Shown: one piece after another, positions 36,509 through 47,305 of the stretch
How positions within the stretch are numbered: the first letter of the stretch is position 1
Layout of the letters: each line of letters begins with the position of its first letter
Source: Castanea sativa
Taxonomy: Eukaryota; Streptophyta; Magnoliopsida; Fagales; Fagaceae
DNA length: 64,000 nt
Direction: 5' to 3'
Assembly: GCF_040712315.1 (NCBI RefSeq)
Contig: NC_134013.1
Coordinates: 86,372,001-86,436,000, forward strand
The notes under the pieces: model-generated
Databases searched by the model: none
The model's input: only the letters and a program-made list of their open reading frames with translations
What the model was told of the DNA's origin: nothing
Program-made: the position numbers and the translations under genes

Positions 36509-37003
36509 AAAAAAAACCTATAGCGGCGGTCAAAAAGCGCCGCAATAGGTCCACATTTTATCTATTAAACGTGGACCTATAGCGGCGCTTATAGTCCGCC
36601 GCTATAGGTTCAAACCTATAGCGGCGGTCAAAAAGCGCCGCAATAGGTCCACATTTTTATCTATTAAATGTGGACCTATAGCGGCGCTTTTTGACCGCCG
36701 CTATAGGTTTGAACATATAGCGGCGGGTACGACCCGCCGCTAAAAGTCATTTAAAACGAATTTGAATGTTGTATAGCGGCGGTTTTATGCCCGCCGCAAT
36801 AGACTAAAACCGCTGCTAAAAAGCGTATCTACAGCGGCGGGTTTTTGTACCGCCGCAATAGAGCTATTGCGTCGCGACAAGCCTGGCGGGTAGAACCGCC
36901 GCAATAGCCCCCGCCGCAATAGGTGAAATGGACCTATAGCGGCGGTTTTTGGGGCTTTAGCGGCGGTTTTGGCCCGCCGCAGTAGGCCAGTTTTTTTGTA
37001 GTG
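36509..37003. repeat. right subterminal repeats of the CACTA element
   Basis: Dense 'tatagcggcgg' and 'ccgccgcaatag' units in both orientations. Two adjacent units of about 100 bp (about 36518-36610 and 36613-36712) are each near-perfect palindromes with the loop 'ttatctatta', so strong cruciform or hairpin structures are expected here. Confidence 0.85.
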
Positions 37004-37140
37004 ATGCGGTAAGAAGTTTCTTTTGGCAATTCACAAAATGTTCCTTAAAGAACTTTTATTACAAAATTTTTTCTTTGAAATAAGTTTAATTACAAATGAT
37101 CATTAATAATATTCCCACGCATAGCGTGGGTTTGTGCTAG

Positions 37141-37784
37141 TTATTACTAAAAGCTGAAGTATAGCGTTTAATGCTGCTGATCTCACGTTGCGCCACATCA
37201 GCTGCCACGTCATTTAAAAAAAAAATTTTGTCCTACAATTTTAAAATGGTTTTTACAATTTTTTAGCCCTATATATGCAGCACACTACTTATTTATTTAC
37301 TCCCACTATCACCTTATAATAAATCCAGTTCACTACTTATTTATTTACTTCCACTATCACCTATAATAAATTTGTATAATTAATCCAGCCCACCTCTTAT
37401 TTACTTAGTTCCACTATCAAGCCCAACCCAAAGCCTTTTTACTTCAGCTTTAGGGTTTTGTTTGAGCCTTTTTAGCTTAAAGAAAAAAGAAAAAAAAAAG
37501 CAACAACAACGTTGAAGCCTTTCAAGCTTTAGTTTTTTTTTTTTTTTTTTTTTTTTTCAATTTTCCTATAATTGTTTTTAACATTTATTTTTTTAATATT
37601 TACACTTTCCCAAACCTTTCTCTTTCCGTTACCATTTCATCTCTCCACTACCCTCTACATTAATATCATTATTCCTCTTTCCCTTCATCTTCCTTTATTT
37701 TTGTCTCTTTTTATTCACAGTCTCTTACTATAAATTTGTCACTATCTCTTCTATTCTATGCATAGTTTTTCCTCACAAAAAAAT

Positions 37785-37823
<39 letters not shown>

Positions 37824-38182
37824 AATTTTTTGGTGAATTTTTTTATTTTTCTTGCATCTCTACTTTAGGTTGATAATATGTTTTGGGTGGCCGAAATTAT
37901 AATTTCTACAAAGAAAATAACCTTAATAGATTATCAAAAACAAAATTTTATCCTAATATTGGTTCAATTAATCATTGTTAAGTTTTATTAATTTTTTTTA
38001 GTTTACGTTTTTTTGGTGTTTTGGATTGTTCATATATTATATTTATGATATTTCCTATAATAAATAAAAATATAATTACGAAATACATTACATATTATTA
38101 GATTAGTTTAAATTGTAAAAAAAAATTTAATAAAACCACCATAAAAATAATTATCATGCGCAACGCGCTGGTTCATGGCTAG
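37141..38182 (+). mobile_element. Helitron-like element 2
   Basis: Begins directly after the CTAG of element 1 with 'ttattactaaaagctgaag', has 'ccacgtcattt' 65 bases on, and ends with the hairpin GCGC-AAC-GCGC (38158-38168) then CTAG at 38179-38182 followed by T. Length 1,042 bp. No coding content; includes a C/T-rich stretch with (CT)n at about 37787-37822. Confidence 0.6.
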
Positions 38183-38614
38183 TTATATTTAAAAGCTGAT
38201 ACATAGAATTTAGTGTTACTATACTCATGTTGAGCCACCTCATTAGCCACGTCATACTTAAAAAAAAAACTTCATTTATGATTTTTATATTTTATTTTAT
38301 ATAAAATAATTAAATATAGTTTATGGACAAACCTATTAATGCTCTCCATTACTATTCAACATGTTAATATTCATTTGTTTTAAATGCAAATTTTTGACTA
38401 TTCAACTATTCAAATTGATTTAACTTTTCATTTTATTCTTTCTAATTTCAAGTAATTGTCAAAATTGAATAGTTCATTATATTTTTAGTGGATATATGCC
38501 CATGTTTGACTATTCATTTGATGTAAATGTTTGATTGTATTCAACTACCCAAATTGATTTCAATTGTTAAACTTTCTTCATCATTTCCTCTTTCTTATAT
38601 TTTGACTCTTTTTC

Positions 38615-38767
38615 TGTAACACCCCGTATTTTTTTTATATCAATTTAATTATTATACTTAAATTATAAAAGAGGCCTACAATTAGATGGATTAAATTGAT
38701 CTGGGCCTAAGATATTAAAAGTGAGATATATACTTTGGAATATGAAGCCCAAGTGAGGTGACATAAG

Positions 38768-38814
<47 letters not shown>

Positions 38815-39530
38815 GCCTTGTTAAGCTTTAAAAAAAAAAAATAAATAAATAAAACCCTAGCTTTCTTCCTCTTTGGTCACACGTGTATTTCCTTTTACTT
38901 CAGCCGACTATTGAACTCTGCTTTCTTCATTGTGGCATTGAGTTGGAGTCTACAGGTATGATTTTCTAATGCTTTAGATTTAAGAAGTTGGAATAGTCAT
39001 TGGTAGAAATTGTTATGAACCTAGACTATCTCTATACTAATAGAAAAGAGTGCAGCCTTCATTGTTGACCGAATCAACCATCACCTTTTTGTTATTGGCT
39101 AAAACAAGTCCAACGGCATCATGAGAATTATAGGCTACTAGATTGATAGTTAAGGCTTCTACATGGCTTCCTATATTTGATTGAATAGATATATGTATAA
39201 TAATTTTTTACTATGAAGATTTAAAGCTTTTAAAAGGGAGTTTTGGCTTCTCTAGCAGACCATGATGATTATTGTAGTAGGAATTGTATATATATAGTTG
39301 TATGGTCATCATAGACTTGAAATTGAACAAATAGAGTAATAGGCTTGGACTTTGTGACTATGTTAAAGGGATAAGGGTGCTTGTGTTAATATGAATTCAC
39401 ACATAGCCTCCATTGTTGACCAAATCAACTATCATCCTTTTATTGTTTTCTAAAACTTGTCCAACAGCTTTAATGGGGAAATAGGCAACTAGATGAATGA
39501 ATTAAGGCTTGTACGTGGGAGCCATGTTAG

Positions 39531-39572
<42 letters not shown>

Positions 39573-40946
39573 GTTAGAGTCAATAGATATCCCACTTGAT
39601 GTATATATATAATATTAGAGTCAATACCCAGCAGCATCAAGTGGGAATGCTAAACAACTAGTGGATAAATTAAGGCTATACGTGGCTTCCAATATTAAAT
39701 TGGATAGTTAAGCGAATAAATAGAGGATTTTGAATATAACAATTTTGTCTAGGATAAAACCGTTTAAGCGTGAAAATAGATTTTTAAGTGGGAAATTGTG
39801 TATTGATGAACCTATTTTTGGTGTTGCTAGGTTCTAATTCTACAGATTTGTTGTGATTCAAGGGAGGTTGATTTCCTTTATTTTTGCAACTAAGAGGTAA
39901 GTGGTGTTTGCTAATTTTGGGGGTTTTCCCAAAACAGTGTTTGATTATTAAACTATTCTATATCAAATAAATATGTTGATATTATATATAAATTAATACT
40001 TTATAAATGCTTGATGTACACGTTGAATATTCATTTTACGAAAAACATGTGGGACAACCTAAATTTATTTAAACTTGTATGTGTGAATATATATTGATCT
40101 TTTGAGAATTATGAATGGATTATTTATATGAGCATCTTGAATATGTTTTGAAAACCTATGGCAAGTTGTGATTAAAAAGCTCAATATTGTGTTAGTCCTT
40201 AGTAAGGGACAATCATACTGCAGCTAGTCCTTAGCAATAAATAGTCCCAAAAAAGGGGACAATGAACATTTGATAGCTCCTTAGCAAGGGAGTATACTAT
40301 TGAGGATCCAAAAGGAAGCTCCTTAGCAAGGGAGTGCACCTTTAGGTTCCAAAGGAACCATCCTTAAGAAAGGGAATGAAAAAGAGGTTCCAGTCCTAGA
40401 AAAGGAGATAGCACAACCTTATCAACGGGACGTAAACGTTGACCACGAGTAAAGCCTAGGAAATTGTGTTTGTGATGGTATCGATATATATATATACACT
40501 ATGATGGCTCACTATATAAAGATTATTATTTCTTTTATATGAAATATTTGATGATAAAATATTGATGAGGTATGAGTAATGAATTGTTTGTAAGAATTAT
40601 TTTTTTAAAGGTTGTTCCCACACCCCAATGTTAGTGAATTCCACTTATTGAGTTATCTCACCCCCCTTTATTTCCCTTTACAGATACATTAGATGGATTA
40701 TTGGAGTAGAGATTCCTGGAAGTCAGCAGTTATAAATTATTTTGTGGGACTGAAGATTTTATTTTTACTTTTATGATATTAAACATTGTACTGGAGAATT
40801 TTTTTGAGGATGTTTTAATTTTTGGTGGATTAGAGCTCTGACATTTGTGATGAAATTTTTAGGTTGTTGGATTCTTTTATTTAATATTTTTATGGATTTT
40901 TCAGATTAAATAGAATTTTATTGTTTATGATTTTTGGGGCGTTACA
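38615..40946 (+). mobile_element. probable solo LTR (Ty3-like)
   Basis: Starts TGTAACACCCC and ends GGGGCGTTACA, so it has TG..CA and inverted ends, over 2,332 bp. The flanks ttttc (38610-38614) and tcttc (40947-40951) match at 4 of 5 bases. Inside: imperfect internal repeats at about 39050, 39403 and 39627, a stack of 'ccttagcaagggag' units at 40195-40440, and (AT)n runs. No coding region. Ty3 assignment rests only on the TGTAACACCC start seen in many such LTRs. Confidence 0.5.
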
Positions 40947-41026
40947 TCTTCTCCCCATCTTATTTTGTATAAATTTGATATTATTTATTCAATTCAATCC
41001 ATATTTTTTTAACACAAAAACTGTGA

Positions 41027-41030
<4 letters not shown>

Positions 41031-41098
<68 letters not shown>
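41031..41098. repeat. (CT)n microsatellite, about 34 units
   Basis: Uninterrupted CT dinucleotides. A frame through it gives a long Leu-Ser run that is not a gene. Confidence 0.95.
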
Positions 41099-41100
<2 letters not shown>

Positions 41101-41623
41101 GCCTGATTTTTGTTCTTTCTTATAACTCTAATTTAGGTTGATGGTTTTTTTATATTTAATTTTGTGTTGCATTTTTTAAATTTCCAAGCACAAATCACTC
41201 TTATAGCTTTGGTTGAATTTTGGATTATCATGTGGATTATTTGGTAGGCTGACTTGCCTCCGTAGTCTATACTGTGACAAAAAGTGAATAAAGTTTTTTT
41301 ATTTGTGGAGTATCAAAAAAGTCAAAAAATATTCGGTGTAGTAACTTTGTATTGTTACATCCCATGTGTTTGGTTAAAATTTCTTTTGGAAATCTTATGT
41401 GTTTTTCTCAAATCTGTTTGTTATTTTTATTTTAATCATTTTATCACAAATAATTAGCATCTACACCATCAAATTTTTAGTTAACTTGGTAAGCTTTTAC
41501 TTTGCTTAGTTGAACATCTTTACTGAAAATGTCAAAAAGGGAATAAGATAAAATATAATTTACTCTAAAGCATCATTATGCTATTAATGTTTTTATGTAT
41601 AGATACTCAAGGAATTTTTTCTT

Positions 41624-42019
41624 GGACAAAGTTTAGTTACAAAATTGGTTGTAGCCTTAAGCTACAAACTCACTCAATAAAATAAATATTACTGCATATT
41701 TTGAAAATCTAACTGTTGAATTGCATGTTCTTTAGGCTCTTAATACATATGTCAAATTTTATGTCAATCGGATATTATTTACTATATAATCTATAAACTT
41801 ATATTTTATGCATAATTTTAAATTACAAAAACTTATAATTTAAAAATGTGTTGATGACATAGCTATTGATATTTAATTTTCTTGAAAATTTGTAAACATG
41901 GAGAATATAAGAAGAAGATGTAATCCAATGGTGAATTTGTCAAAATTCACCTCCAATAAAAAGATATTGAGTGAGTTTTAGCCTAAGGTTACAACCGATT
42001 TTGTAGCTAAATTTTGTCC
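41624..42019. mobile_element. Mutator-type MITE related to the CACTA array
   Basis: 396 bp with inverted ends of about 55 bp: GGACAAAGTTTAGTTACAAA at the left, inverted GGACAAAATTTAGCTACAAA at the right, both continuing to CTCACTCAAT. Flanked by an exact 9-bp TTTTTTCTT (41615-41623 and 42020-42028). Long ends plus a 9-bp duplication indicate a MULE, though the duplicated bases are low complexity. The interior matches, in reverse complement, the 343-bp unit of the CACTA array (for example 'tgtcaatcgga' and 'tttgtcaaaattcac'). Confidence 0.75.
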
Positions 42020-42520
42020 TTTTTTCTTTTTGCATTTTATTTTATTTTATATTTCCACTTTATGATATGATTTTTTTTGAGGGGGTTATGATATGATTTA
42101 TTGATAATGATTTATTGCATAGTTATCTTTATTAACTTTTTCACTTAATTTCAACTGTGAGGAAGAAAGAGATGTGGATCTATGTTTTGGAGAAAAATAT
42201 ACCTATAAGAGTTGAATCGTATACATTTGTATAGTAATAAACAAAGTATATATAGTTACAACTTGGTCTAATAGTTCTCACACTATCAATTTTTTTTTAA
42301 AAATTATTGCATTGTGTTTTCATACATATCTCACTATATATAATACTTGACTACAAAATAAATTTTATTACACTACAAAAAACTTCTAATTTAAAACGTA
42401 ATTTCAAATAACACATATTGAATTTTTGAAAATATACAATCTAATATATTAATTCAATAATTATCCAATAAAAAATAATCATTTCAAATTTTCCCGCGCA
42501 TCACACGGGTGTGCAACTAT

Positions 42521-43320
42521 TGTAACATAATTGTTAATGAAAAAACTCATATTTCTACACAAATCTCTTCTCCCAAAGTATCTTCGAAAGATCTTTCTAG
42601 AGCCCATAATATTTTTTCATAATCAATCTTGTGTGGTAATACTATAAGGAGGCATTTTCCTACAACAATTTGTTAGTAGGGCTTCTGCTATTACTATAGT
42701 TTCCTCAAACTATTTTTTACAAACTGTTGTTGTGGCCAATTTATACAGAGGTGAGTGATGTTAGCTAACATCACTTTTTCACTTACCAATAACAATTCAC
42801 CATAATTTGAGGAAAAAAATTATAATTTTTTTTTTTGTTGGGTAACTATAGCATTTTCCATAGTTGAGAAGCCAGAAGATTGAATCAAGTCGGAATTTGA
42901 ACACAACTCCTTTATTCAACGAAATTCAACGAAGACAAAGAAACTTTACAATTGGAAATTTGGAACCCACCACATGAATGTCACAATCCTCCCACAATCC
43001 CAGCATTTTCCTTCATATTATATATGGTCTGCCTGGCAGGCAGGCTTGTCATTTTCACATATCAGTAAACAAACCCCACGCGGTTTCAACTTTCAGAATA
43101 TTAGTATAGAGGAAAAAATTAAGGCAGTGTTTGAACTTTGAAATCGTTACCTAAAAGTCAACGTTTTAGTTATAGTTGGTTGCGTGTGCAACAGGTTTTT
43201 CCCAATGATTAATGCATTGAAATAAAACTCAAGTAAATTCATCATTTCTTTTCTCATACAAGTTCTTCTCTTTCAATAGAGTTTGTGGGAGCGCATTGTC
43301 TGTATTTCATTTCCTGAATA
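42521..43320 (+). promoter_or_regulatory. upstream region of the receptor-like kinase gene
   Basis: No gene seen. A TATA-like 'ttatatatggtct' lies near 43018 and a W-box core on the minus strand (aaaagtcaacg near 43152). W-boxes bind WRKY factors in defence genes, but one core motif is weak evidence. No extracellular-domain exon of the kinase is visible here. Confidence 0.35.
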
Positions 43321-44693
43321 ATGTTCGCAACAGTTGCAATTCTTGTGGGCTTGGGTAAGATTTTAAATCCATCTTTTTTTCTTTTCTTTTTTTTTTTTTT
43401 TTCTTTTCCAGCTTTGTTACTCATTACTTTTTTATCATTATTTTTAGTAAATTTTACCAAAAACTCTGAAAAGCTGAGAGGTTCTCATTGATTTAAAATT
43501 TTGACATTTCAGCAGTAGTCTTTATAAAGATTATTTTTGTGTGTATGGTATGCGAATGGGATAGCATCAATGTCAATCCCGACTCACCGGACTCACGATT
43601 TATGACACTCACCATGGATAAATTTCTCAACGATATGGAAAGAGAGAAGCCAATCAAATTTACCTCTTTGCAGCTCAGAACTGCAACAGAAAACTTCACT
43701 AATTTTTTGGGTTCAGGAGGATTTGGAACAGTCTATAAGGGAATCTTTCGTAACGGATCCATACTGGCAGTGAAGGTTCTACATGGGTATTCTGATAAGA
43801 AAATTGAGGATCAATTCAAGGCAGAAGTGAGTACAATAGGAAGGGTTCATCACTTTAATCTGGTACGTTTTTATGGTTTCTGTTTTGAGAAGAACCTGAG
43901 AGCACTTGTTTATGAGTACATGGGAAACGGCTCGCTTGACAAGTACTTGTTTCGTGAAAACAAGATCTTAGGATTTGAAAAGCTTCATGAGATTGCAGTT
44001 GGGACAGCCAAAGGGATTGCTTACTTGCATGAAGAATGCCAACAACGAATAATCCATTATGATATTAAACCAGAAAATATTCTTTTGGACCCAAACTTCT
44101 TGCCTAAAGTAGCTGATTTCGGTTTGGCGAAGCTATCTAACAGGGAAAAAACACATATCACCATGACAGGAGGAAGGGGGACACCTGGTTATGCTGCACC
44201 AGAAATGTGGATGCCATATCCTATAACCCAAAAGTGTGATGTTTACAGCTTTGGGATGCTGTTATTTGAAATCATAGGGAAGAGAAAGAACCTTGATGGT
44301 AGTCTTCCAGAGAGTCAAGAGTGGTTCCCAATGTTAGCTTGGAAAAAGTTCGAACATGGAGAACCGGAAGAGTTGAGCATAGTTTCTGGGATAGAGGAGA
44401 AACATAGAGAGGCAGCAGAGAGAATGATGAAGGTAGCTTTCTGGTGTGTTCAGTATAGGCCTGAATCAAGACCTTTGATGAGTGTTGTGGTAAAGATGTT
44501 GGAAGGAGCGGTAGAGATTCCCACACCTTTAAACCCATTCCAGCACTTGTTGGTTGCTAATCCTAGGGATAATGCAAATTCCCATCCAACACAGACTGAT
44601 AGCACTTTTAATTCAGAATACTCCTCTCAAATGACCTCTGTAGGCGCTACTCCCGTGATGAGGAAATATGAGATGGAAATAGCCTCTATTTAG
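43321..44693 (+). CDS. LRK10L/PR5K-type receptor-like kinase without ectodomain
   Basis: Two exons, 43321-43354 and 43513-44693, join in frame (codon 12 split) to 404 aa. Residues 1-24 (MFATVAILVGL-AVVFIKIIFVCM) form a membrane segment or signal anchor made only by splicing. The kinase core follows: Gly loop GSGGFGTVYKG (78-88), Lys99 in AVK, helix C Glu116, catalytic loop HYDIKPEN (193-200), DFG at 213-215, APE at 240-242. The Arg before the catalytic Asp is Tyr, so it is a non-RD kinase, a type common among immune receptors; catalytic residues are intact. The pattern HYDIKPENILLD with YSFGMLLFEIIGKR places it in the rust-resistance Lr10-like/PR5K lineage. Relatives usually carry a cysteine-rich ectodomain; none is seen for 0.8 kb upstream. 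The first ATG in exon 2 (43545) would drop the membrane segment. Confidence 0.85.
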
Positions 44694-45231
44694 GTGAACT
44701 GAAGGGCATCACTACTGAGTCTAAGTGTGATCAGTGTCCAAATTCGACATAGGTACACGATTCAAGGATTTCATATCTCTGTTTATACAGAAATGCGTAA
44801 TGTGCCATTTGAATTTGATTACTTATTTACTTGTAATCTCTAAACCCTGTTAAGATAAATGCCTTATATCTACAGCTCACGTTGCCTCTACAGATCATGT
44901 TGCGAATCGAAATTCCAATTCAAACGCTTCTGCAACTTTCAGATAAACTTGTAGAGGATTTGGTTCCAACTATTGTATTTTATTTAAATTCAAATGTCTC
45001 ATCATTATCTTTTATCCTTAGCTTCTGTCTAGGATTTTCAGTTGTAACTTGCAATCAAATAATCTAGTAGTTTTATTTTGTACCTTTATATATAATTTCA
45101 ATGCAACTCATGGGTTGGTAATGAAGCCAACCCCAATTATTCAGATTTTGATTCAACCAGCTGTTCTGTGAAAGTAAATAGGAGTACAAATAATCTACTT
45201 CGCGACTACCTGCCCAAATTTGGTTGGTTTT
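44694..45231. other. 3' flank of the kinase gene, no gene seen
   Basis: AT-rich, with polyadenylation-like signals but no supported coding content. Confidence 0.4.
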
Positions 45232-45236
45232 CTCTT

Positions 45237-45557
45237 TGTTAGAGATATGTTAGCTCATTAGCATAGGCTCGAGCTTAATTCTATTTTGTGTGCAAGTCAA
45301 GTCTCTTACTTGTATTAGAAATCTATAAGTTTAGGGTTTAGTCTACTATATATTCATGTTATGGTCCATTATAACACATATTTTGTACTATATTCTTATA
45401 TAATAAAGATGTAGCCTTTAAGGGTTTCCTCTGTGAACGTAAGCCATAAGGCTGAACCATGTAAGCTTTGTGTTCTTGTGTTCCTATTTTATGCTTCTCT
45501 CTTCCGCGTATATTCAAGCATATTCAACATGTAATATATCCTAGCTAATATTTAACA
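45237..45557 (+). mobile_element. copia-type solo or 5' LTR
   Basis: 321 bp beginning TGTTAGAGATATG and ending TTTAACA. Flanks ctctt (45232-45236) and ctttt (45558-45562) match at 4 of 5 bases. TATA-like 'cttatataataaag' near 45394 and a T-rich region behind it fit an LTR promoter. Copia is suggested by the TGTTAG start and the nearby copia fragment. Confidence 0.6.
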
Positions 45558-45654
45558 CTTTTATTAATCATCTGTTAGAAGTTGAGTTGCTCCACCATAA
45601 TTTTGTGGTGCCTTTTAAGTTATAGGCCACCATCTTAAAATTGAGATTCATAAG

Positions 45655-45858
45655 CTCTCTTCCTTGGAGTTTCTCTCACATTACCATCCTCTGCAATCAA
45701 TCTTAATGCTTACACTGATTTTGATTGGGCTGATGATGTTACAGATTGTTGCTCTACGGCAGGTTTTTGTTTTTTTGGCAATTCTCTAATCTCTTGGAAG
45801 AGTAAGAAACAAACTGTAATTGCGCACTCATCAGCTGATAGTGATATAGAAAGATCGC
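45655..45858 (+). pseudogene. copia polyprotein remnant (RNase H region)
   Basis: A frame from about 45655 reads LFLGVSLTLPSSAINLN, then AYTDFDWADDVTDCCSTAGF, then NSLISWKSKKQTVIAHSSAD. This is the well-known copia block (YSDADWAGD..STSGYCFFLG..ISWKSKKQ..SSAEAE). One residue is lost after the FF of CFFLG and several are changed. No other part of the polyprotein is seen. Confidence 0.85.
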
Positions 45859-46600
45859 AATTCAAATAACACATGATACTGTATTTCATGATTTTTTTTT
45901 TTTTTTTTAGAAGAATGTATTTTGTGATTTTGAGGGGGTGTGTTTGTTATAATATAAATTTTATTTGTGTGATAGGTAGACTTGATTAAGGCCACAATTT
46001 TCTTCACCCAGTCCTTTATAAACAGTATTTGTATATTGTGTATATAAGGTTTAAATAATTAACTCGACTGTTTGTACAGTTCACAGCTAGTCCTGTTGGT
46101 TGTACATGGTGAATAACATAAAAGAAGTGGCAAAGAATTAATCGTCAACAAATAACAGAAAGATGAGACCTTGGATCACTTATAAGGAAGATTTGTGTGG
46201 CACTTTCTAAGTAAGAACTGGCAGACTTATAATAATTGTTGATAAGTTTGAATCAAGAGCGGAGGGTCGGTTGAATCTTCTGCATGCGACAAAGATTCAC
46301 CAGCGAAAGTCTAGGACTCTAGGCAAGGATTTCTTGGTAACATTGATGCTACTTGCATGGTTTTAAAAACCGATCTGGTCAAAGAACCGGAAAAGGACCG
46401 GTCTCTAGTTCCTAATAAAAAATAAATGTTATCAAATTCCTAATAAAATCAAACGTACACAGTTACATTCTTAGAATTTGGATACTTTACGTTCTGTTTG
46501 TTTCAATGAAAAACCTTATTTGAAAATAGTTTTCCTCATTTTCTTATGTTTTGAGTATCCAAATTCATCTTGGTGATCAAACTTAAGGATCAAAATAAAA
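45859..46600. other. intergenic, no gene seen
   Basis: AT-rich DNA with poly(T) near 45892-45910. Nothing recognised. Confidence 0.4.
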
Positions 46601-46620
46601 ACAACTCCAAACTTTGAGAC

Positions 46621-46854
46621 AAAAGTAATTTAGTCAATCATAAGTGGTTGATGTAATGGTTCCCAAGACTTCATAAGATATACTAGTTCTTTGTTTCAAA
46701 ACTCTTAACCATCATCCTAGGGTAAACTTTGAGTCAAAAGTGTAATTTAGTCAACCACAAGGGGTTGATGTAATGGTTCCCAAGGCTTCATAAGATCCAC
46801 TAGATCTTTGGTTCAAAACCCTTAACTATCATCTTGGCGTAACCCCAAGGTCCC
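46621..46854 (+). repeat. two-copy tandem repeat, ~117 bp, SINE-like
   Basis: The unit containing 'ggttgatgtaatggttccc' begins again 117 bases later. The second copy has a B-box-like GGTTCAAAACCC at about 46807-46818, and the shared stretch resembles an A box, so the unit may be SINE-derived. Confidence 0.6.
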
Positions 46855-47305
46855 AAGGGATATTCATTCCCAATCCACCTATGGTATGGAGAGAACCATT
46901 TTCACACCCAATTTTACAATTTGTTAACTTGTGTAATTGTGAGTAACCTAGGTAACATGGTAGGTCACATAAGGCAGAAAATGATAAAATGTTGACAACT
47001 TACAGTCGCACAAGTCAACAAGTTATAAAATTGAGTGTGTAATTGATTGTATCTCTAGAATTATTCATTCTAGAAAGATTATGCAACCACGAAGAACTCC
47101 TTAGAAAAAAAGAAAAAGAAAAAAAAGTGTTATGTAGTTCAAAATTAAATTAGAAAAAAGAAAAACCGTAGTATGATGACTGACACAACCAACTTCTAAA
47201 AGCCAATCCAATTTCTCAACCGACTTCTAAAAGCCAATCCATATTATCATTAAACATAACACATGCACAGCCACTCTCAACCTATGCACTGTAAAGACCA
47301 TATCC
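46855..47305 (+). promoter_or_regulatory. upstream region of fibrillin gene A
   Basis: A 31-bp direct repeat (47186-47216 and 47217-47247, sharing 'acttctaaaagccaatcca') holds two CCAAT motifs about 60-110 bp upstream of the ATG. These could be paired CAAT boxes, which is inference. No clear TATA box. Confidence 0.4.

Larger units (their letters stand above)
27406..37003. mobile_element. non-autonomous CACTA (En/Spm) element with captured host exons
   Basis: 9,598 bp. Left end CACTACAAAAAAACTGGCC, right end its exact inverted copy; the inverted repeat extends to about 33 bp with one mismatch. The 3-bp duplication ATG lies at 27403-27405 and 37004-37006. Both subterminal zones (27406-27800 and 36509-37003) carry many 'cctatTGCGGCGGG'-type units in both orientations, typical CACTA transposase-binding repeats. 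Contents in order: a 343-bp tandem array, AT-rich filler with a Helitron-like 3' end on the minus strand at 30961, a SINE-like piece, three RBX1 exons, one At5g03900-like exon, then more filler. No transposase frame was found, so movement would depend on an enzyme supplied from elsewhere. Confidence 0.92.
23941..37140 (+). mobile_element. Helitron-like element 1, interrupted by CACTA
   Basis: Left end inferred from 'ctaaaagttgaagcgtagca' near 23960 and 'ccacgtcatt' about 65 bases on, shared with 37141 and 38183. The right end shows a perfect hairpin CCCACGC-ATA-GCGTGGG (37114-37130), then CTAG at 37137-37140 followed by T, the classic Helitron 3' terminus. Without the 9.6 kb CACTA insert the element would be about 3.6 kb. 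No Rep/helicase frame is seen, so it would be non-autonomous. Pairing these two ends is an inference. Confidence 0.45.
38183..42520 (+). mobile_element. Helitron-like element 3, interrupted by two insertions
   Basis: Begins directly after the CTAG of element 2 with 'ttatatttaaaagctgatac', the same family start, and 'ccacgtcatact' further on. The right end has a weak hairpin CCCG..CGGG (42493-42509) and CTAT at 42517-42520, a variant of the usual CTAG. Inside are a solo LTR (38615-40946), a (CT)33 run (41031-41098) and a Mutator-type MITE (41624-42019). Confidence 0.45.

Noticed and set aside
40921..41106. 61-codon frame ending in a Leu-Ser run
   Set aside because: Translation of a CT microsatellite and an LTR edge.
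43539..43544. GTG at 43539 as the kinase start
   Set aside because: A plant nuclear gene would not normally start at GTG, and splicing from 43321-43354 gives an ATG start with a membrane segment in frame.
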